From contig RDXX01000039.1 of the NCBI GenBank assembly GCA_004292955.1, positions 62,001 through 126,000 of the forward strand: a stretch of DNA of 64,000 nt. Direction: 5' to 3'. Positions 51,379 to 61,238 of this stretch are shown one piece after another. Under the pieces are notes generated by a model, which was given only the letters and a program-made list of their open reading frames with translations, was not told the origin of the DNA and ran no database searches. A program made the position numbers and the translations under genes. Every line of letters begins with the position of its first letter. Within the stretch, counting starts at the first letter, position 1. This DNA comes from Oscillatoriales cyanobacterium. GTDB taxonomy: Bacteria > Cyanobacteriota > Cyanobacteriia > Cyanobacteriales > Microcoleaceae.

Positions 51379-53370
51379 TTATCCTTCCTCCTTAATCTTC
51401 TTCAAATAAGTGGAAATTGCCTCTGTAGCTAGCTGCGTGATAGGCTTGCCCTGACGGGCTGCTTCTTCCTTGAGCTCGTTGTAGATTTCATCGCGGACGC
51501 TGATGCGACGGCGGACTTTACCACCGCCAGCAGTGGCTGTCTCGTTTTCATCGCCGTTACTAGACGTAACATCTAAATCATTAATCTCAGTTGTCATCGA
51601 GTCAGCAGATTGGTGATTGGTTACAAATTGACGGATAGATTCTAACCCAACGCGATCGCAAAAATCGCCAAAACTCTCGCTTTGTTGCCGTTTTTGCTTG
51701 AAATAAACAAAAATTGGCTCGAAAAAAGCTTCAAAATCATTGACGTGCAGCTTTTCCTCAATGGGTTTTGCCAGCCGGGTTTGTGAGGGAGAACCGCCCA
51801 GCCAAATCTGGTAAGATTCCGGGAAACTCCCAACAAATCCCAATTCTGCCATATAAGGGCGAGCGCATCCATTGGGGCAGCCAGTCATCCGCACTACAAA
51901 ATGCTCGTCTGGTAAGCCAACTTTGGTCAAAATCGCCCGAATCCGCTCTAAAATGCCGGGAATCGCGCGCTCGGACTCGGTAATCGCTAGCCCGCACGTG
52001 GGAAATGCCGGACAAGCCATAGAATAACGTACTAAGGGGTCGATCGCAGTTTCCGCTTGAATGCCGCGGCGATCGAGTATTCCCTGAATTTCTGATTTGA
52101 TATCCGGCGAAATATCGTAAATCGTCACGTTTTGGTGCGGTGTCACCAGCAGAGGCAAATTGTACTTCTGCACGATTTCCCGCAAAGCCGTTTTTAGCTG
52201 AAACGAGCCTTCATCCTTAATCCGGCCGTTTTCTACGGAAATGCCGACAAACAGTTTGCCGTCGCCTTGTTCGTGCCAGCCCAAGAAATCAAAATACTTC
52301 CACTCAGGCAGAGGTTTAAACGCTTCTAGCGGTTTGCCAAAATATTCGGCTACTTTTTCGCTGAACCACTTGACGCCTTTGTCGTTAATCAGGTACTTGA
52401 GTCGGGCGTGTCGTCTGTCTGTGCGATCGCCAAAATCTCTTTGGGTTGCTACAATTGCCTTGACCAAATTGTAAACATCATCCTTGGCAACATAGCAAAT
52501 CTCGTCCGCAACGCGAGCAAAAGTTTCTTCTTTGTTGTGAGTGCGCCCCAAACCGCCGCCGGCAAACACGTCAAAACCTTGCAACTCGCCAGCTTCATTG
52601 GTAATTACCACCAAGCTCAAATCCTGAGAGTACAAGTCTATTGAATTGTCTCCCGGTACAGTAACAGAACACTTGAACTTGCGCGGCATATAATGCTCGC
52701 CGTAAATCGGCTCTTCCTTGTCGTCGCTAAAGATTGTGCCGTTCGCGTTTTGCTGTCTGGCGGCCTTAACTGCGGGGTCTTCCTCAGCGGAAATAGCCTT
52801 TTCGCCATCGAGCCAAATTTCGTAATAAGCACCGGTTTGCGGTGTCAGCAAATCGGCGACATTGTTGGCGTATTGCAAAGCATACTGGTATTCTGGGCGA
52901 TTTTTGTAAGGTGCTGGCGGTGCCATGACGTTGCGGTTCAAGTCGCCGCAAGCTCCCAAGGTTGACCCCATATTTTTAATAATTGAGGAAAACACTGCTT
53001 TAAGATTTTTTTTCAGCACGCCGTGAATTTGGAAACCTTGGCGGGTTGTGACGCGCAGCGTGTGGTTGCCGTATTCTTCTGATAGCTTGTCTAACGCCAA
53101 GAAGAGCTGGGGTGGAACTAACCCGCCGGGATTGCGGGTGCGGAGCATGAACTGATAGTCTTTTTCTTGTCCTTTAACTCGATTGTCGCGGTTGTCTTGC
53201 TGGTACGAGCCGTGAAATTTGAGAATCTGAATCCCGTCTTCGGTGAAGTGGGTTGTTTCTTGTAACAGTTCAGTCGCAACGGGTTCTCGTAAATAGTTGC
53301 TGCGTTCTTTCAAACCTTCTGATTTCGAGGGCTTGCGCGCCGTAGGGGTTGAAGTGGTGGATGTGATCAT
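51379..53370 (-). CDS. sir: sulfite reductase (ferredoxin) with C-terminal RHH-like extension
   Basis: [16 protein letters not shown]...[21 protein letters not shown]. Confidence 0.9.
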   Translation of the reverse strand: MITSTTSTPTARKPSKSEGLKERSNYLREPVATELLQETTHFTEDGIQILKFHGSYQQDNRDNRVKGQEKDYQFMLRTRNPGGLVPPQLFLALDKLSEEYGNHTLRVTTRQGFQIHGVLKKNLKAVFSSIIKNMGSTLGACGDLNRNVMAPPAPYKNRPEYQYALQYANNVADLLTPQTGAYYEIWLDGEKAISAEEDPAVKAARQQNANGTIFSDDKEEPIYGEHYMPRKFKCSVTVPGDNSIDLYSQDLSLVVITNEAGELQGFDVFAGGGLGRTHNKEETFARVADEICYVAKDDVYNLVKAIVATQRDFGDRTDRRHARLKYLINDKGVKWFSEKVAEYFGKPLEAFKPLPEWKYFDFLGWHEQGDGKLFVGISVENGRIKDEGSFQLKTALREIVQKYNLPLLVTPHQNVTIYDISPDIKSEIQGILDRRGIQAETAIDPLVRYSMACPAFPTCGLAITESERAIPGILERIRAILTKVGLPDEHFVVRMTGCPNGCARPYMAELGFVGSFPESYQIWLGGSPSQTRLAKPIEEKLHVNDFEAFFEPIFVYFKQKRQQSESFGDFCDRVGLESIRQFVTNHQSADSMTTEINDLDVTSSNGDENETATAGGGKVRRRISVRDEIYNELKEEAARQGKPITQLATEAISTYLKKIKEEG

Positions 53371-53658
53371 GGGAATGTATAGTGCCAGTTATAATTAGAT
53401 AAAGGTCGATCGAATATTTCTTGACAATTGGACAGTTGACAAATTTGCACTTGACAAATTTCCTCAGAAATGCTGTGGCGGATCTGTTGACAACCCGGTT
53501 AAGAACTAAGTTAATAACGGTAATCCGGTAGGAATTCTGATGTTGTTCTATTTTAACACGTTCGAGCCCGGGCCCCAAAAATTGTAATTAAGAGTTTATA
53601 CTTTGGCTAGCTTAACTGCTGGAAACTTTAGAAATAATTAACCTCAACCTTTAAAACT

Positions 53659-53907
53659 ATGTCACTGTATGACGAAGACACCTTTGTGGTATTAGAAACA
53701 AACCAGCCGGAGCAGTTTTTGACGGCGGTGGAACTATTAGAAAAGCTGAAAGCGGTCTTATCCCAGGAACACGAAGATTTGCCGGCTGATGTGGTAAAAT
53801 TTCCTTCGGTGGAAGCTCAAGCTAAGTATTTAATTGATACTTATTGTGAATTAGATGTCGGGCCTGGAAAGTTTTTGCAGTGGTATGCAGTGCGTTTAGA
53901 AAAATAA
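53659..53907 (+). CDS. CRR7-like (chlororespiratory reduction 7 family) protein
   Basis: MSLYDEDTFVVLETNQPEQFLTAVELLEKLKAVL...YLIDTYCELDVGPGKFLQWYAVRLEK. Confidence 0.7.
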   Translation: MSLYDEDTFVVLETNQPEQFLTAVELLEKLKAVLSQEHEDLPADVVKFPSVEAQAKYLIDTYCELDVGPGKFLQWYAVRLEK

Positions 53908-53923
53908 TTTTGGGAATCGGGCA

Positions 53924-53960
53924 TTGGGCATTGGGCATTGGGCATTGGGCATTGGGCATC
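53924..53960. repeat. heptanucleotide tandem array (GGGCATT)n
   Basis: gggcattgggcattgggcattgggcattgggcatc. Confidence 0.85.
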
Positions 53961-54090
53961 AAGAATTGGTTATTACAACCAACAAGTAACAAATAACAAA
54001 TAACAAGTAACAAGTAACAACAAACAAAAATAACCAACAACTAACTCATGCCCTATGCCCTATGCTCCATGCCCCATGCCCAATTCCCAA

Positions 54091-54471
54091 TTAATCTTCT
54101 AACTGTTGAACAGATGATACTTCAACGGCGGTAACATCGATCGTACCGGGCGGAGTCAAACGGCTAAAATGACCTTCCTCTATTTTCAAAGGTTCGCCAC
54201 AATTAGCACACTGAAACTGAGTTTGATTTAAAGCTGTGAATTCGTACTGACAAACAGGACACTTGTCTTCAATTAAATTGCGTTTCAGCCACCACTGAAG
54301 CGCGAAAAATCCTACCACAGGTGTCAGCAGCAACAAACCTACTACAATCAAAAATGATTTAACTACCCAACCCAAACCAATTGACACCAACACGCAGGCG
54401 ATGCCCAGCAATATCAGCCAATTGCTAATACGGGGTAGGTTTAAAGAGATTTTGGGGGTGCCTTGGTTCAC
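54091..54471 (-). CDS. membrane protein with C-terminal zinc ribbon (CPVC...CANC)
   Basis: Two TM; CPVCQYEFTALNQTQFQCANCGEPL. Confidence 0.7.
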   Translation of the reverse strand: MNQGTPKISLNLPRISNWLILLGIACVLVSIGLGWVVKSFLIVVGLLLLTPVVGFFALQWWLKRNLIEDKCPVCQYEFTALNQTQFQCANCGEPLKIEEGHFSRLTPPGTIDVTAVEVSSVQQLED

Positions 54472-54639
54472 GGTGGTCTCCTTTGGTGTCTTTTCAGGTA
54501 GGCATAACTCTATCAGTTGACAGTTGACAGTTGACAGTTGACAGTTACTGTACGGGAATCAAATTGTACTAATAAATTTAGATAGTGTTTGAGCTAATTT
54601 TCCTATTATACATTGAGAAACTGCCCTCTACGTCATAAA

Positions 54640-55779
54640 TTAATCTGGGCGATCTATCTGAAAAATCCCAATTAGAGATTGACAAAGGGATTGAAAACTG
54701 AACGCTGCGAGGGTTTGTTCCCTCAACCAAGGCCGATCGCACTTTTTATCTTTTCCTTGAAGCATTTCCACACAAGCAACCGCTACTGCTGCCGGATCTC
54801 GGTGAGGAACTCGCCATCCCAGTTTACCATCTTGCAGCGGATCGGCAGATCCGTCCGCGTCCCCGGCGAGCACTGGTATTCCGCAAGCTAAAGCTTCCAA
54901 ATACACTATACCGAAGCCTTCCTGGGAGGGCATTACATAAGCATCGGCTAACTGATAATGTGCTGCTAAATCTGCTGTCGGTACAAAACCCGCAAATATA
55001 ACTCTTTCGGCAACTCCCAAATCGGTGGCGAGTTTTGCTAATCTAGGGCGATCGTCCCCGCGTCCAATAACCAAGTATTTCACATTGGGAAAACTTTTGG
55101 CAATTTCCGGCAAAGCTTGAATTGTGACATCGACGCCTTTGTAACTATCAGTCGATCGCAATCGGGCTACAGTCATCAATATTTTAGCACCAGTCAGATC
55201 GTACTTTTCTAATAAATGCAGCGGTTTGGGGCCGATAGTAAATATTTTTTCATCTACAGTACAAGGCACTATTTGGAATTTCTCGGGATTTAAGTTGTTG
55301 AGTTCGCAAGTGCGATCGCGCGTGTACCTGCTAATCGTCCAAATGCGATCGGCTTGTCTCATTGCTATTTGATATTTTAGCGGAAGTGTTTCCCAAACTT
55401 CCTTGCCGTAAGTTAAAATCGTGTAGGGAATTCCCAACGGCTGGCATAATGTTTGAATCAGCGGTGCAAGTTTGATGTGACCGCAGAAAACCCGTTGAGG
55501 TCGTTTTTGCACCAAGCAGGTTAGCAATTTGGTGGCAAACTTAAAACGGCCAAGCCAAGCGGGATCAGTTTTTAGGTAAGAGAATTTGAGATTTTTGGAC
55601 TCGAAGGGATTGTGACAATCTGGCCCATCTCGCAACAGCAAAATTTCTGCTTGTGGCGGAAGGTTGTTGGCTGCGGTTAGTGACAAATAAGCTTTCAGGA
55701 TGTCTTGAATGTAGGATTGAATCCCGCCTTCGCTGGAAAATATTTCTAGGAAACAGAATAGGTGATTTGTCGATCGCAT
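54640..55779 (-). CDS. glycosyltransferase family 4 (GT-B)
   Basis: YVMPSQEGFGIVYLEALACGIPVLAGDADGSADPLQDG. Confidence 0.9.
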   Translation of the reverse strand: MRSTNHLFCFLEIFSSEGGIQSYIQDILKAYLSLTAANNLPPQAEILLLRDGPDCHNPFESKNLKFSYLKTDPAWLGRFKFATKLLTCLVQKRPQRVFCGHIKLAPLIQTLCQPLGIPYTILTYGKEVWETLPLKYQIAMRQADRIWTISRYTRDRTCELNNLNPEKFQIVPCTVDEKIFTIGPKPLHLLEKYDLTGAKILMTVARLRSTDSYKGVDVTIQALPEIAKSFPNVKYLVIGRGDDRPRLAKLATDLGVAERVIFAGFVPTADLAAHYQLADAYVMPSQEGFGIVYLEALACGIPVLAGDADGSADPLQDGKLGWRVPHRDPAAVAVACVEMLQGKDKKCDRPWLREQTLAAFSFQSLCQSLIGIFQIDRPD

Positions 55780-55805
55780 TTTTATTTAGATTTGATAGAT
55801 AAGAA

Positions 55806-56010
55806 GACACGGCGGTTGAAACCGCGTCTATACAAGCGAAACCCGCCTCCGCGGGTTGAAGATAAAAGACACGGCGGTTGAAACCGCGCCTATACAAGCG
55901 AAACCCGCCTCCGCGGGTTGAAGATAAAAGACACAGCGATTGAAATTACGTTATTCTCTTTAGTCCGCGGAGGCGGACATCGTTTGTCTAGGCGCGGTTT
56001 CAACCGTACG
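55806..56010. repeat. 62-bp-period array of GGCGGTTGAAACCGC / CCCGCCTCCGCGGGTTGAAG hairpins
   Basis: Unit starts (gacac) at 55806, 55868, 55930; closes with inverted copy gtccgcggaggcggac...ggcgcggtttcaaccg. Confidence 0.88.
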
Positions 56011-56049
56011 TCCTATCTTAACTTTCATCTGGGCCCTAACTTTCATGTC

Positions 56050-56118
56050 GCCCAAAAAACAAAAAGCCCCTAAACATCGCTGGTTAGGGGAGAAAATTAT
56101 CAGGGTGCATCTACTAAT
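56050..56118 (-). ncRNA. candidate small RNA with own promoter and intrinsic terminator
   Basis: Minus strand TGACA-N16-TATACT promoter; no ORF; CCCCTAA-ccagcgatg-TTAGGGG hairpin + TTTTTGTTTTTT. Confidence 0.5.
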
Positions 56119-56386
56119 GTGGTTAGTATAGCATCCTTTTGTGGGGTGTCACCCATCATGGGTGACACCAACGCAGTTTTTTCGATGAGAATAAATTATA
56201 TTTGAGGTGCTAAATGATTGCCAAAGCTTGTATGTCCGATCGCATTGTCGCTGTTAACCTAAGATAGGACTGACGCAAAAATCCTCAGAAAGCCTGTAGA
56301 TTCGTAGATCTATGCTCGCGAAAGCCGATATTTTTCCAGAAATCGGGTTGGCGATCGGCAAGTCCTATATTATTTAAAATAAATCC

Positions 56387-57667
56387 GTGCTAGACCTCAA
56401 ATTAATCCGAGAAAATCCGCAAGCCGTACAAGAGGGCCTCAACACTCGCGGAGGCAATCACGAAATCGAGCCAATTCTGCAACTAGACAAACAGCAGCGG
56501 GAGTTGGAAGGTAAGCGATCGCAACTGCAAGCCCGCAGCAACGAAATAGCCAAACTCATCGGGCAAAAAAGAAAATCGGGTTTACCCCTCGAATCTCCCG
56601 AAATTCAGACTCTGCAAGCCGAAGGTAACGAAGTCGGCACGCAGTCGAACGAATTGCAAGCACAGGAAAAAGACTTAAAAGCTCAAATAGAAGCTCTATT
56701 GTTACCATTGCCGAACTTGCCCGGTAAGTCAACTCCGTTAGGCAAAAATGAAGATGAAAACATCGAAATCCGGCGCTGGGGAGACGAATACATTCCCCAA
56801 AATCCCGAGATTTTGCCCCACTGGGAAATCGGCGAAAAATTAGGAATTATCAACTTTGAACGGGCAGTAAAAATCGCTAGTCCCCGCTTTGTCACGTTAG
56901 TTGGCGCAGGTGCAGCCCTGGAAAGAGCGATTATTCAATTCATGCTCGATCGCCATACCAAAGCTGGTTATATAGAAGTAATTCCCCCACTTTTAGTTAA
57001 TACCGAATCCCTCACTGCTACAGGTCAATTGCCGAAATTTGCTGAAGAAAGTTTTAAGTGCGATCAAGACGATTTATGGTTAATTCCTACTTCTGAAGTT
57101 CCGGTGGTGAATTTGTACCGAGGTGAAATCTTGACAGCAGAACAGTTGCCAGTTTATCACTGTTCTTTCACTCCTTGTTTTCGCCGGGAAGCGGGAAGTT
57201 ACGGCAAAGATACGCGGGGATTGATTCGGTTGCACCAATTTAATAAGGTGGAATTGGTAAAACTGGTGCATCCGAGTACCTCTGAGGCTGAGCACGAAAA
57301 GCTCGTGCAGGATGCTGAGGGTGTTTTGCAGGCGCTGAAATTGCCTTATCGGGCGATCGAGCTTTGTACCGGCGACTTAGGTTTCGCGGCGGCAAAAACC
57401 TACGATTTAGAGGTGTGGCTGCCTTCTGCGGGCAAATACCGCGAGATTTCGAGTTGTTCCAATGTCGCAGATTTTCAGGCGCGGCGGGCAAATATTCGGT
57501 TTAAAGAAGCGGGGAAAAAAGGTACTCAATTCGTGCACGCGCTTAACGGTTCCGGTTTAGCTGTGGGGCGGACAATGGCGGCTATTTTGGAGAATTACCA
57601 GCAGCCGGATGGGACGGTAAAAGTGCCGGAAGTTCTCCAATCTTATCTCGGTCGCGAGGTTTTGTAA
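56387..57667 (+). CDS. serS: seryl-tRNA synthetase (GTG start)
   Basis: [22 protein letters not shown]...[27 protein letters not shown]. Confidence 0.96.
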   Translation: MLDLKLIRENPQAVQEGLNTRGGNHEIEPILQLDKQQRELEGKRSQLQARSNEIAKLIGQKRKSGLPLESPEIQTLQAEGNEVGTQSNELQAQEKDLKAQIEALLLPLPNLPGKSTPLGKNEDENIEIRRWGDEYIPQNPEILPHWEIGEKLGIINFERAVKIASPRFVTLVGAGAALERAIIQFMLDRHTKAGYIEVIPPLLVNTESLTATGQLPKFAEESFKCDQDDLWLIPTSEVPVVNLYRGEILTAEQLPVYHCSFTPCFRREAGSYGKDTRGLIRLHQFNKVELVKLVHPSTSEAEHEKLVQDAEGVLQALKLPYRAIELCTGDLGFAAAKTYDLEVWLPSAGKYREISSCSNVADFQARRANIRFKEAGKKGTQFVHALNGSGLAVGRTMAAILENYQQPDGTVKVPEVLQSYLGREVL

Positions 57668-57905
57668 ACTACGAAGACACGGCGGTTGAAACCGCGTCTA
57701 TACAGACAAAACCCGCCTCCGCGGGTTGAAGACAAAGGCGGTTGCGAGGTATTGTAAACTACGAAGACACGGCGGTTGAAACCGCGTCTATACAGACAAA
57801 ACCCGCCTCCGCGGGTTGAAGGCAAAGGCGGTTGAAATTAGGCGATCTTCTTGAGTCCGCGGAGGCGGACATTGTTTGTGTAGGCGCGGTTTCAACCGCC
57901 GACTC
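57650..57905. repeat. 90-bp tandem duplication of serS 3' end plus hairpin repeat array
   Basis: gcgaggttttgtaaactacgaagacacggcgg repeated as gcgaggtattgtaaactacgaagacacggcgg 90 bp later; terminal inverted copy. Confidence 0.88.
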
Positions 57906-57921
57906 AAACGGGGTTTCTGAC

Positions 57922-58938
57922 TTACAAATTTTTTAGTGCTTCCTTGATATCCAGCGCCAAAAATCTATCCAACGCTAAATACATCCAATAAAGAGATAAC
58001 TGAGCATCACTGTTAGTCTTTTGAAACCCCAAAGCATAGGACATTTTTTCATAGCTGGGGTGAATAATTAACGTGTACAAGTCGCAAAGATTGGGAAAAT
58101 CTGTTTGGATTTCTACTAAAATTTTTTGTACATCCTCAATCAAAGTAATTCGGTATTCTTCTAAATATTTCGGATCGATTACCCAACAGCGGACAAACAC
58201 TGACTGGCAATTCCGATCTCCTGGTAGCGCCATCTTGAAAGGATCGATATCAGAAACAGAACTTAAATGCAGGCTTTTGCTGGGAGCACTAAAAAAATTA
58301 ACATCCGATTCGCTAGCGGTGGGATAAAGTAAATAAAATCCGACTGGATTGAGATTGTCACAGCGACGCAAAACTCGCATTCCTTTTGAATATTGAGCAG
58401 CCGAAAGCCGAATAACTTTAGCAATCTTTTGGGGAACTGCGTTGGTGCTGCGGTTCATCCAGTTATAATAGCTTGCTAGTAAATTAGCGACGGGGATGGC
58501 ATCGCATCGAGGGTTAAAATCATCTAATTTGAGTTTGACTGAATTTTCGGGCTTCGGCGGATCTAAAATTTCTGGGATGGGTTGAATTTTAATTGCTGTA
58601 GCGTTTCCGTCAAAGTGTTTTTCGATCAATCCGAGTGCTTCTAGTTTATCTAACATCATGCCGGCGGCGCGATCGCTCCCGCGATCGGAATCCGAGTAAA
58701 ATAGTTCTGCTGCTTCCCGGTGAGTGCACTGCACTTCTGTGGCTGGTAATTCCAGTTTAGTCAGCGGCGGTTTGACGCGGGGCTGGCTTTCCTGAAGCTG
58801 TTTCACTGATAAGTAAATCCAAAGCCTGACAAAGCATTCAGCCCTAGTGCGAGTGACGCCTACTCGTTTCATCAACAGGGAAACAGCGGCGCGGCGCTGA
58901 GATTGAGAATACCAACTATCTAGTTTTGCAATATCCAT
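57922..58938 (-). CDS. hypothetical protein
   Basis: Intact 338-aa ORF; VGVTRTRAECFVRLWIYLSVKQ N-terminus; no family recognised. Confidence 0.65.
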   Translation of the reverse strand: MDIAKLDSWYSQSQRRAAVSLLMKRVGVTRTRAECFVRLWIYLSVKQLQESQPRVKPPLTKLELPATEVQCTHREAAELFYSDSDRGSDRAAGMMLDKLEALGLIEKHFDGNATAIKIQPIPEILDPPKPENSVKLKLDDFNPRCDAIPVANLLASYYNWMNRSTNAVPQKIAKVIRLSAAQYSKGMRVLRRCDNLNPVGFYLLYPTASESDVNFFSAPSKSLHLSSVSDIDPFKMALPGDRNCQSVFVRCWVIDPKYLEEYRITLIEDVQKILVEIQTDFPNLCDLYTLIIHPSYEKMSYALGFQKTNSDAQLSLYWMYLALDRFLALDIKEALKNL

Positions 58939-59369
58939 TTCAGTCGGGAAGCAGGGAAGGAACTCTAGTTATATTTTGGCTTAATTTTACAAAAAACTTC
59001 ACCCCGCTTCATGTTACTTGTTGCCGCTGTTGCTGAACTTGTCTGATTTCCCCTGACTCTACAATACAACTGGTTGCTCCTTGCAGGTTCAGTGCTTCAC
59101 AAAGCACAATCAATTTTAGATATTTTCAGGCTTGATTTAAGTATGTCGTTGAACAGTTGACAGTTGACAGTTGACAGTTGACAGTTTGAGAGCGGCCTCT
59201 ACCCTTAAGTCCGAGGATTGGAGTAATGAATAGTCTGATTTTAATTTCTCCCGATCGGGCGGGCTTTCAACCAATTCTTTCTGGTTAAATTGATTTACAC
59301 TCACTTACTTACTTACTTACTTAACAAACAACGAACTCGACTAAATTAGTATTTTGAGAGGTTTAGGGT

Positions 59370-61238
59370 ATGCACAGCGCTTATATCAATCGGATTGGGA
59401 AATTTTTGCCGGGAGAAGCGATTAATAATGATGAGATGGAGGAGTATCTAGGCAAAATTGCCGATCGCCCTTCGAGAGTCAGACAGCGCATTCTCAACAG
59501 TAACGGGATTAAACAGCGTTATTATGCGATCGACAAACAGCAGCAAACACTCTATTCTAACAGCCAAATGGCAGCGTTTGCTGTCCGGGATGCGATCGCC
59601 CAGGCAAATTTGGAACCAGGGGCGATCGACTTACTCGCCTGCGCTACCACTTTACCAGACTTATTAGTACCAGGATTTGCCAGCACAGTACACGGGGAAC
59701 TTTCCGAATTATCTCCCCTAGAAATAGTTTCAACTCAAGGAGTTTGCTGTGCGGGAGTTACCGCCTTAAATTACGCCACATCTCAACTCGAACTCGGCAA
59801 AAAACAAACAGCAATCGCCGTAGCCTCGGAATTTCCCTCGCGCCTGTTCAAAAACAGCAAATTTGAAGTAGAAACATCAGTCCAAGCCGGAAAACCCCTA
59901 CCTTTCGATACAGAATTTCTGCGTTGGATGCTATCCGACGGCGCCGGAGCATTTTTGCTCCAAAACCATCCGAATGCCTCAGGAATTAGCTTAAAAATAG
60001 AATGGATTGAATTGATTTCTCACGCCAACGCTTATCCAGTTTGTATGTATTCAGGATTAGCAAACGAAACATCAACCAAAAGCTGGTTAGATTATTCATC
60101 CTACCTCGATGCAGCCACAGCCGGAGCCTTTGACTTGCGGCAAAATATTCGCTTGCTAGACAATGTAATGAAATTAGGCGTTGAAGGTTGGCTGGGCTTG
60201 ATTAAATCAGGGAGAGTTTGTCCGCAGGAAATTGACTGGCTGCTGTGCCACTATTCCTCTCACTTTTTCCGGGGACAAATTGTCGAACTTTTGGAACAAG
60301 CAGGCTGCATGATTCCCGAAGAAAAATGGTTTACTAACTTGTACTCGCGGGGAAATACAGGCTGTGCAGCGATTTATTTAATGTTAGAGGAATTGTTCAA
60401 CTCTGGCAAGTTGCAGTCTGGACAAAAAATCTTTTGTTTTGTTCCGGAAAGCGGTCGCTTTACAACGGCATACATGATGTTAACTGTTGTGGAAAACACT
60501 AATAAATCTATGACTTCTCAAAGTTTTCAATCCCTTGATGTTCCCGAAGCTTCGCCTCTCGAAAGTGTTAAACCGGAAATGTTTTACTCTCCGCAAGCTT
60601 ATTTGTTGCGGGAGTTAGCCTGGATTTGGCTGAGATTCGATCGCGAAATTCGTTCCGTTCCCATTGTCCGCAAATTGTACCGGGGAGAGTTTACAATAGA
60701 AGACTATCAAGCTTTGCTGTGCAATCTCCGCCCGCAAGTTGTCGAGGGAGCGCGCTGGATTGCTCGGGCTGCTTCTAACATGACTGACTTTCGTTTGCGA
60801 TCGACTTTTATAGGACACGCCCAAGACGAACACCGCGACTATCAAATGCTCGAACGGAATTATGTTTCTGTCGGAGGCGAGTTGTCAAAAATTGTGGAAT
60901 ATGATAAGAATATTGGCAGCGAAGCACTGTCAGCTTTTATCTTCCACCAAGCATCGCGGGAAAATCCGGTTGATTTAATTGGCAGTATGTTTATCATCGA
61001 AGGATTGGGAAATCGGTTGGCGGGAAAGTGGGCAAAAGAAATCAAAGAAACTCTCGGTTTGCAAGACGAACAAGTATCATTTTTAGCTTATCACGGAGCT
61101 AATGACGAGTCGCATCTAGCGAAATTAGAAAATTTGATTAATGCCGAATGGATGACGGATGATATCGCCCGCCGCATTGTCAAAACCGCCCGCGTTACTG
61201 CTCGTTTATATTTGCTGCAATTGGAGGAAATCCGCTAA
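59370..61238 (+). CDS. fusion: KAS III-like thiolase-fold enzyme + heme-oxygenase-like (HDO/TenA-like) domain
   Basis: KAS III-like TQGVCCAGVTALNYA, LLCHYSSHF, SRGNTGCAAIYL; C-terminal GHAQDEHRDYQ, FIIEGLG, YHGANDESHLAKLE. Confidence 0.85.
   Translation: MHSAYINRIGKFLPGEAINNDEMEEYLGKIADRPSRVRQRILNSNGIKQRYYAIDKQQQTLYSNSQMAAFAVRDAIAQANLEPGAIDLLACATTLPDLLVPGFASTVHGELSELSPLEIVSTQGVCCAGVTALNYATSQLELGKKQTAIAVASEFPSRLFKNSKFEVETSVQAGKPLPFDTEFLRWMLSDGAGAFLLQNHPNASGISLKIEWIELISHANAYPVCMYSGLANETSTKSWLDYSSYLDAATAGAFDLRQNIRLLDNVMKLGVEGWLGLIKSGRVCPQEIDWLLCHYSSHFFRGQIVELLEQAGCMIPEEKWFTNLYSRGNTGCAAIYLMLEELFNSGKLQSGQKIFCFVPESGRFTTAYMMLTVVENTNKSMTSQSFQSLDVPEASPLESVKPEMFYSPQAYLLRELAWIWLRFDREIRSVPIVRKLYRGEFTIEDYQALLCNLRPQVVEGARWIARAASNMTDFRLRSTFIGHAQDEHRDYQMLERNYVSVGGELSKIVEYDKNIGSEALSAFIFHQASRENPVDLIGSMFIIEGLGNRLAGKWAKEIKETLGLQDEQVSFLAYHGANDESHLAKLENLINAEWMTDDIARRIVKTARVTARLYLLQLEEIR

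Noticed and set aside
53985-54025. aacaagtaacaaataac tract as a functional regulatory array
   Set aside because: Imperfect low-complexity heptamer-like repeat; nothing beyond repeat structure is supported
55806-56010. Possible CRISPR array (regular repeats containing GTTGAAAC)
   Set aside because: Units are near-identical throughout with no unique spacers and contain internal hairpins; no cas genes nearby
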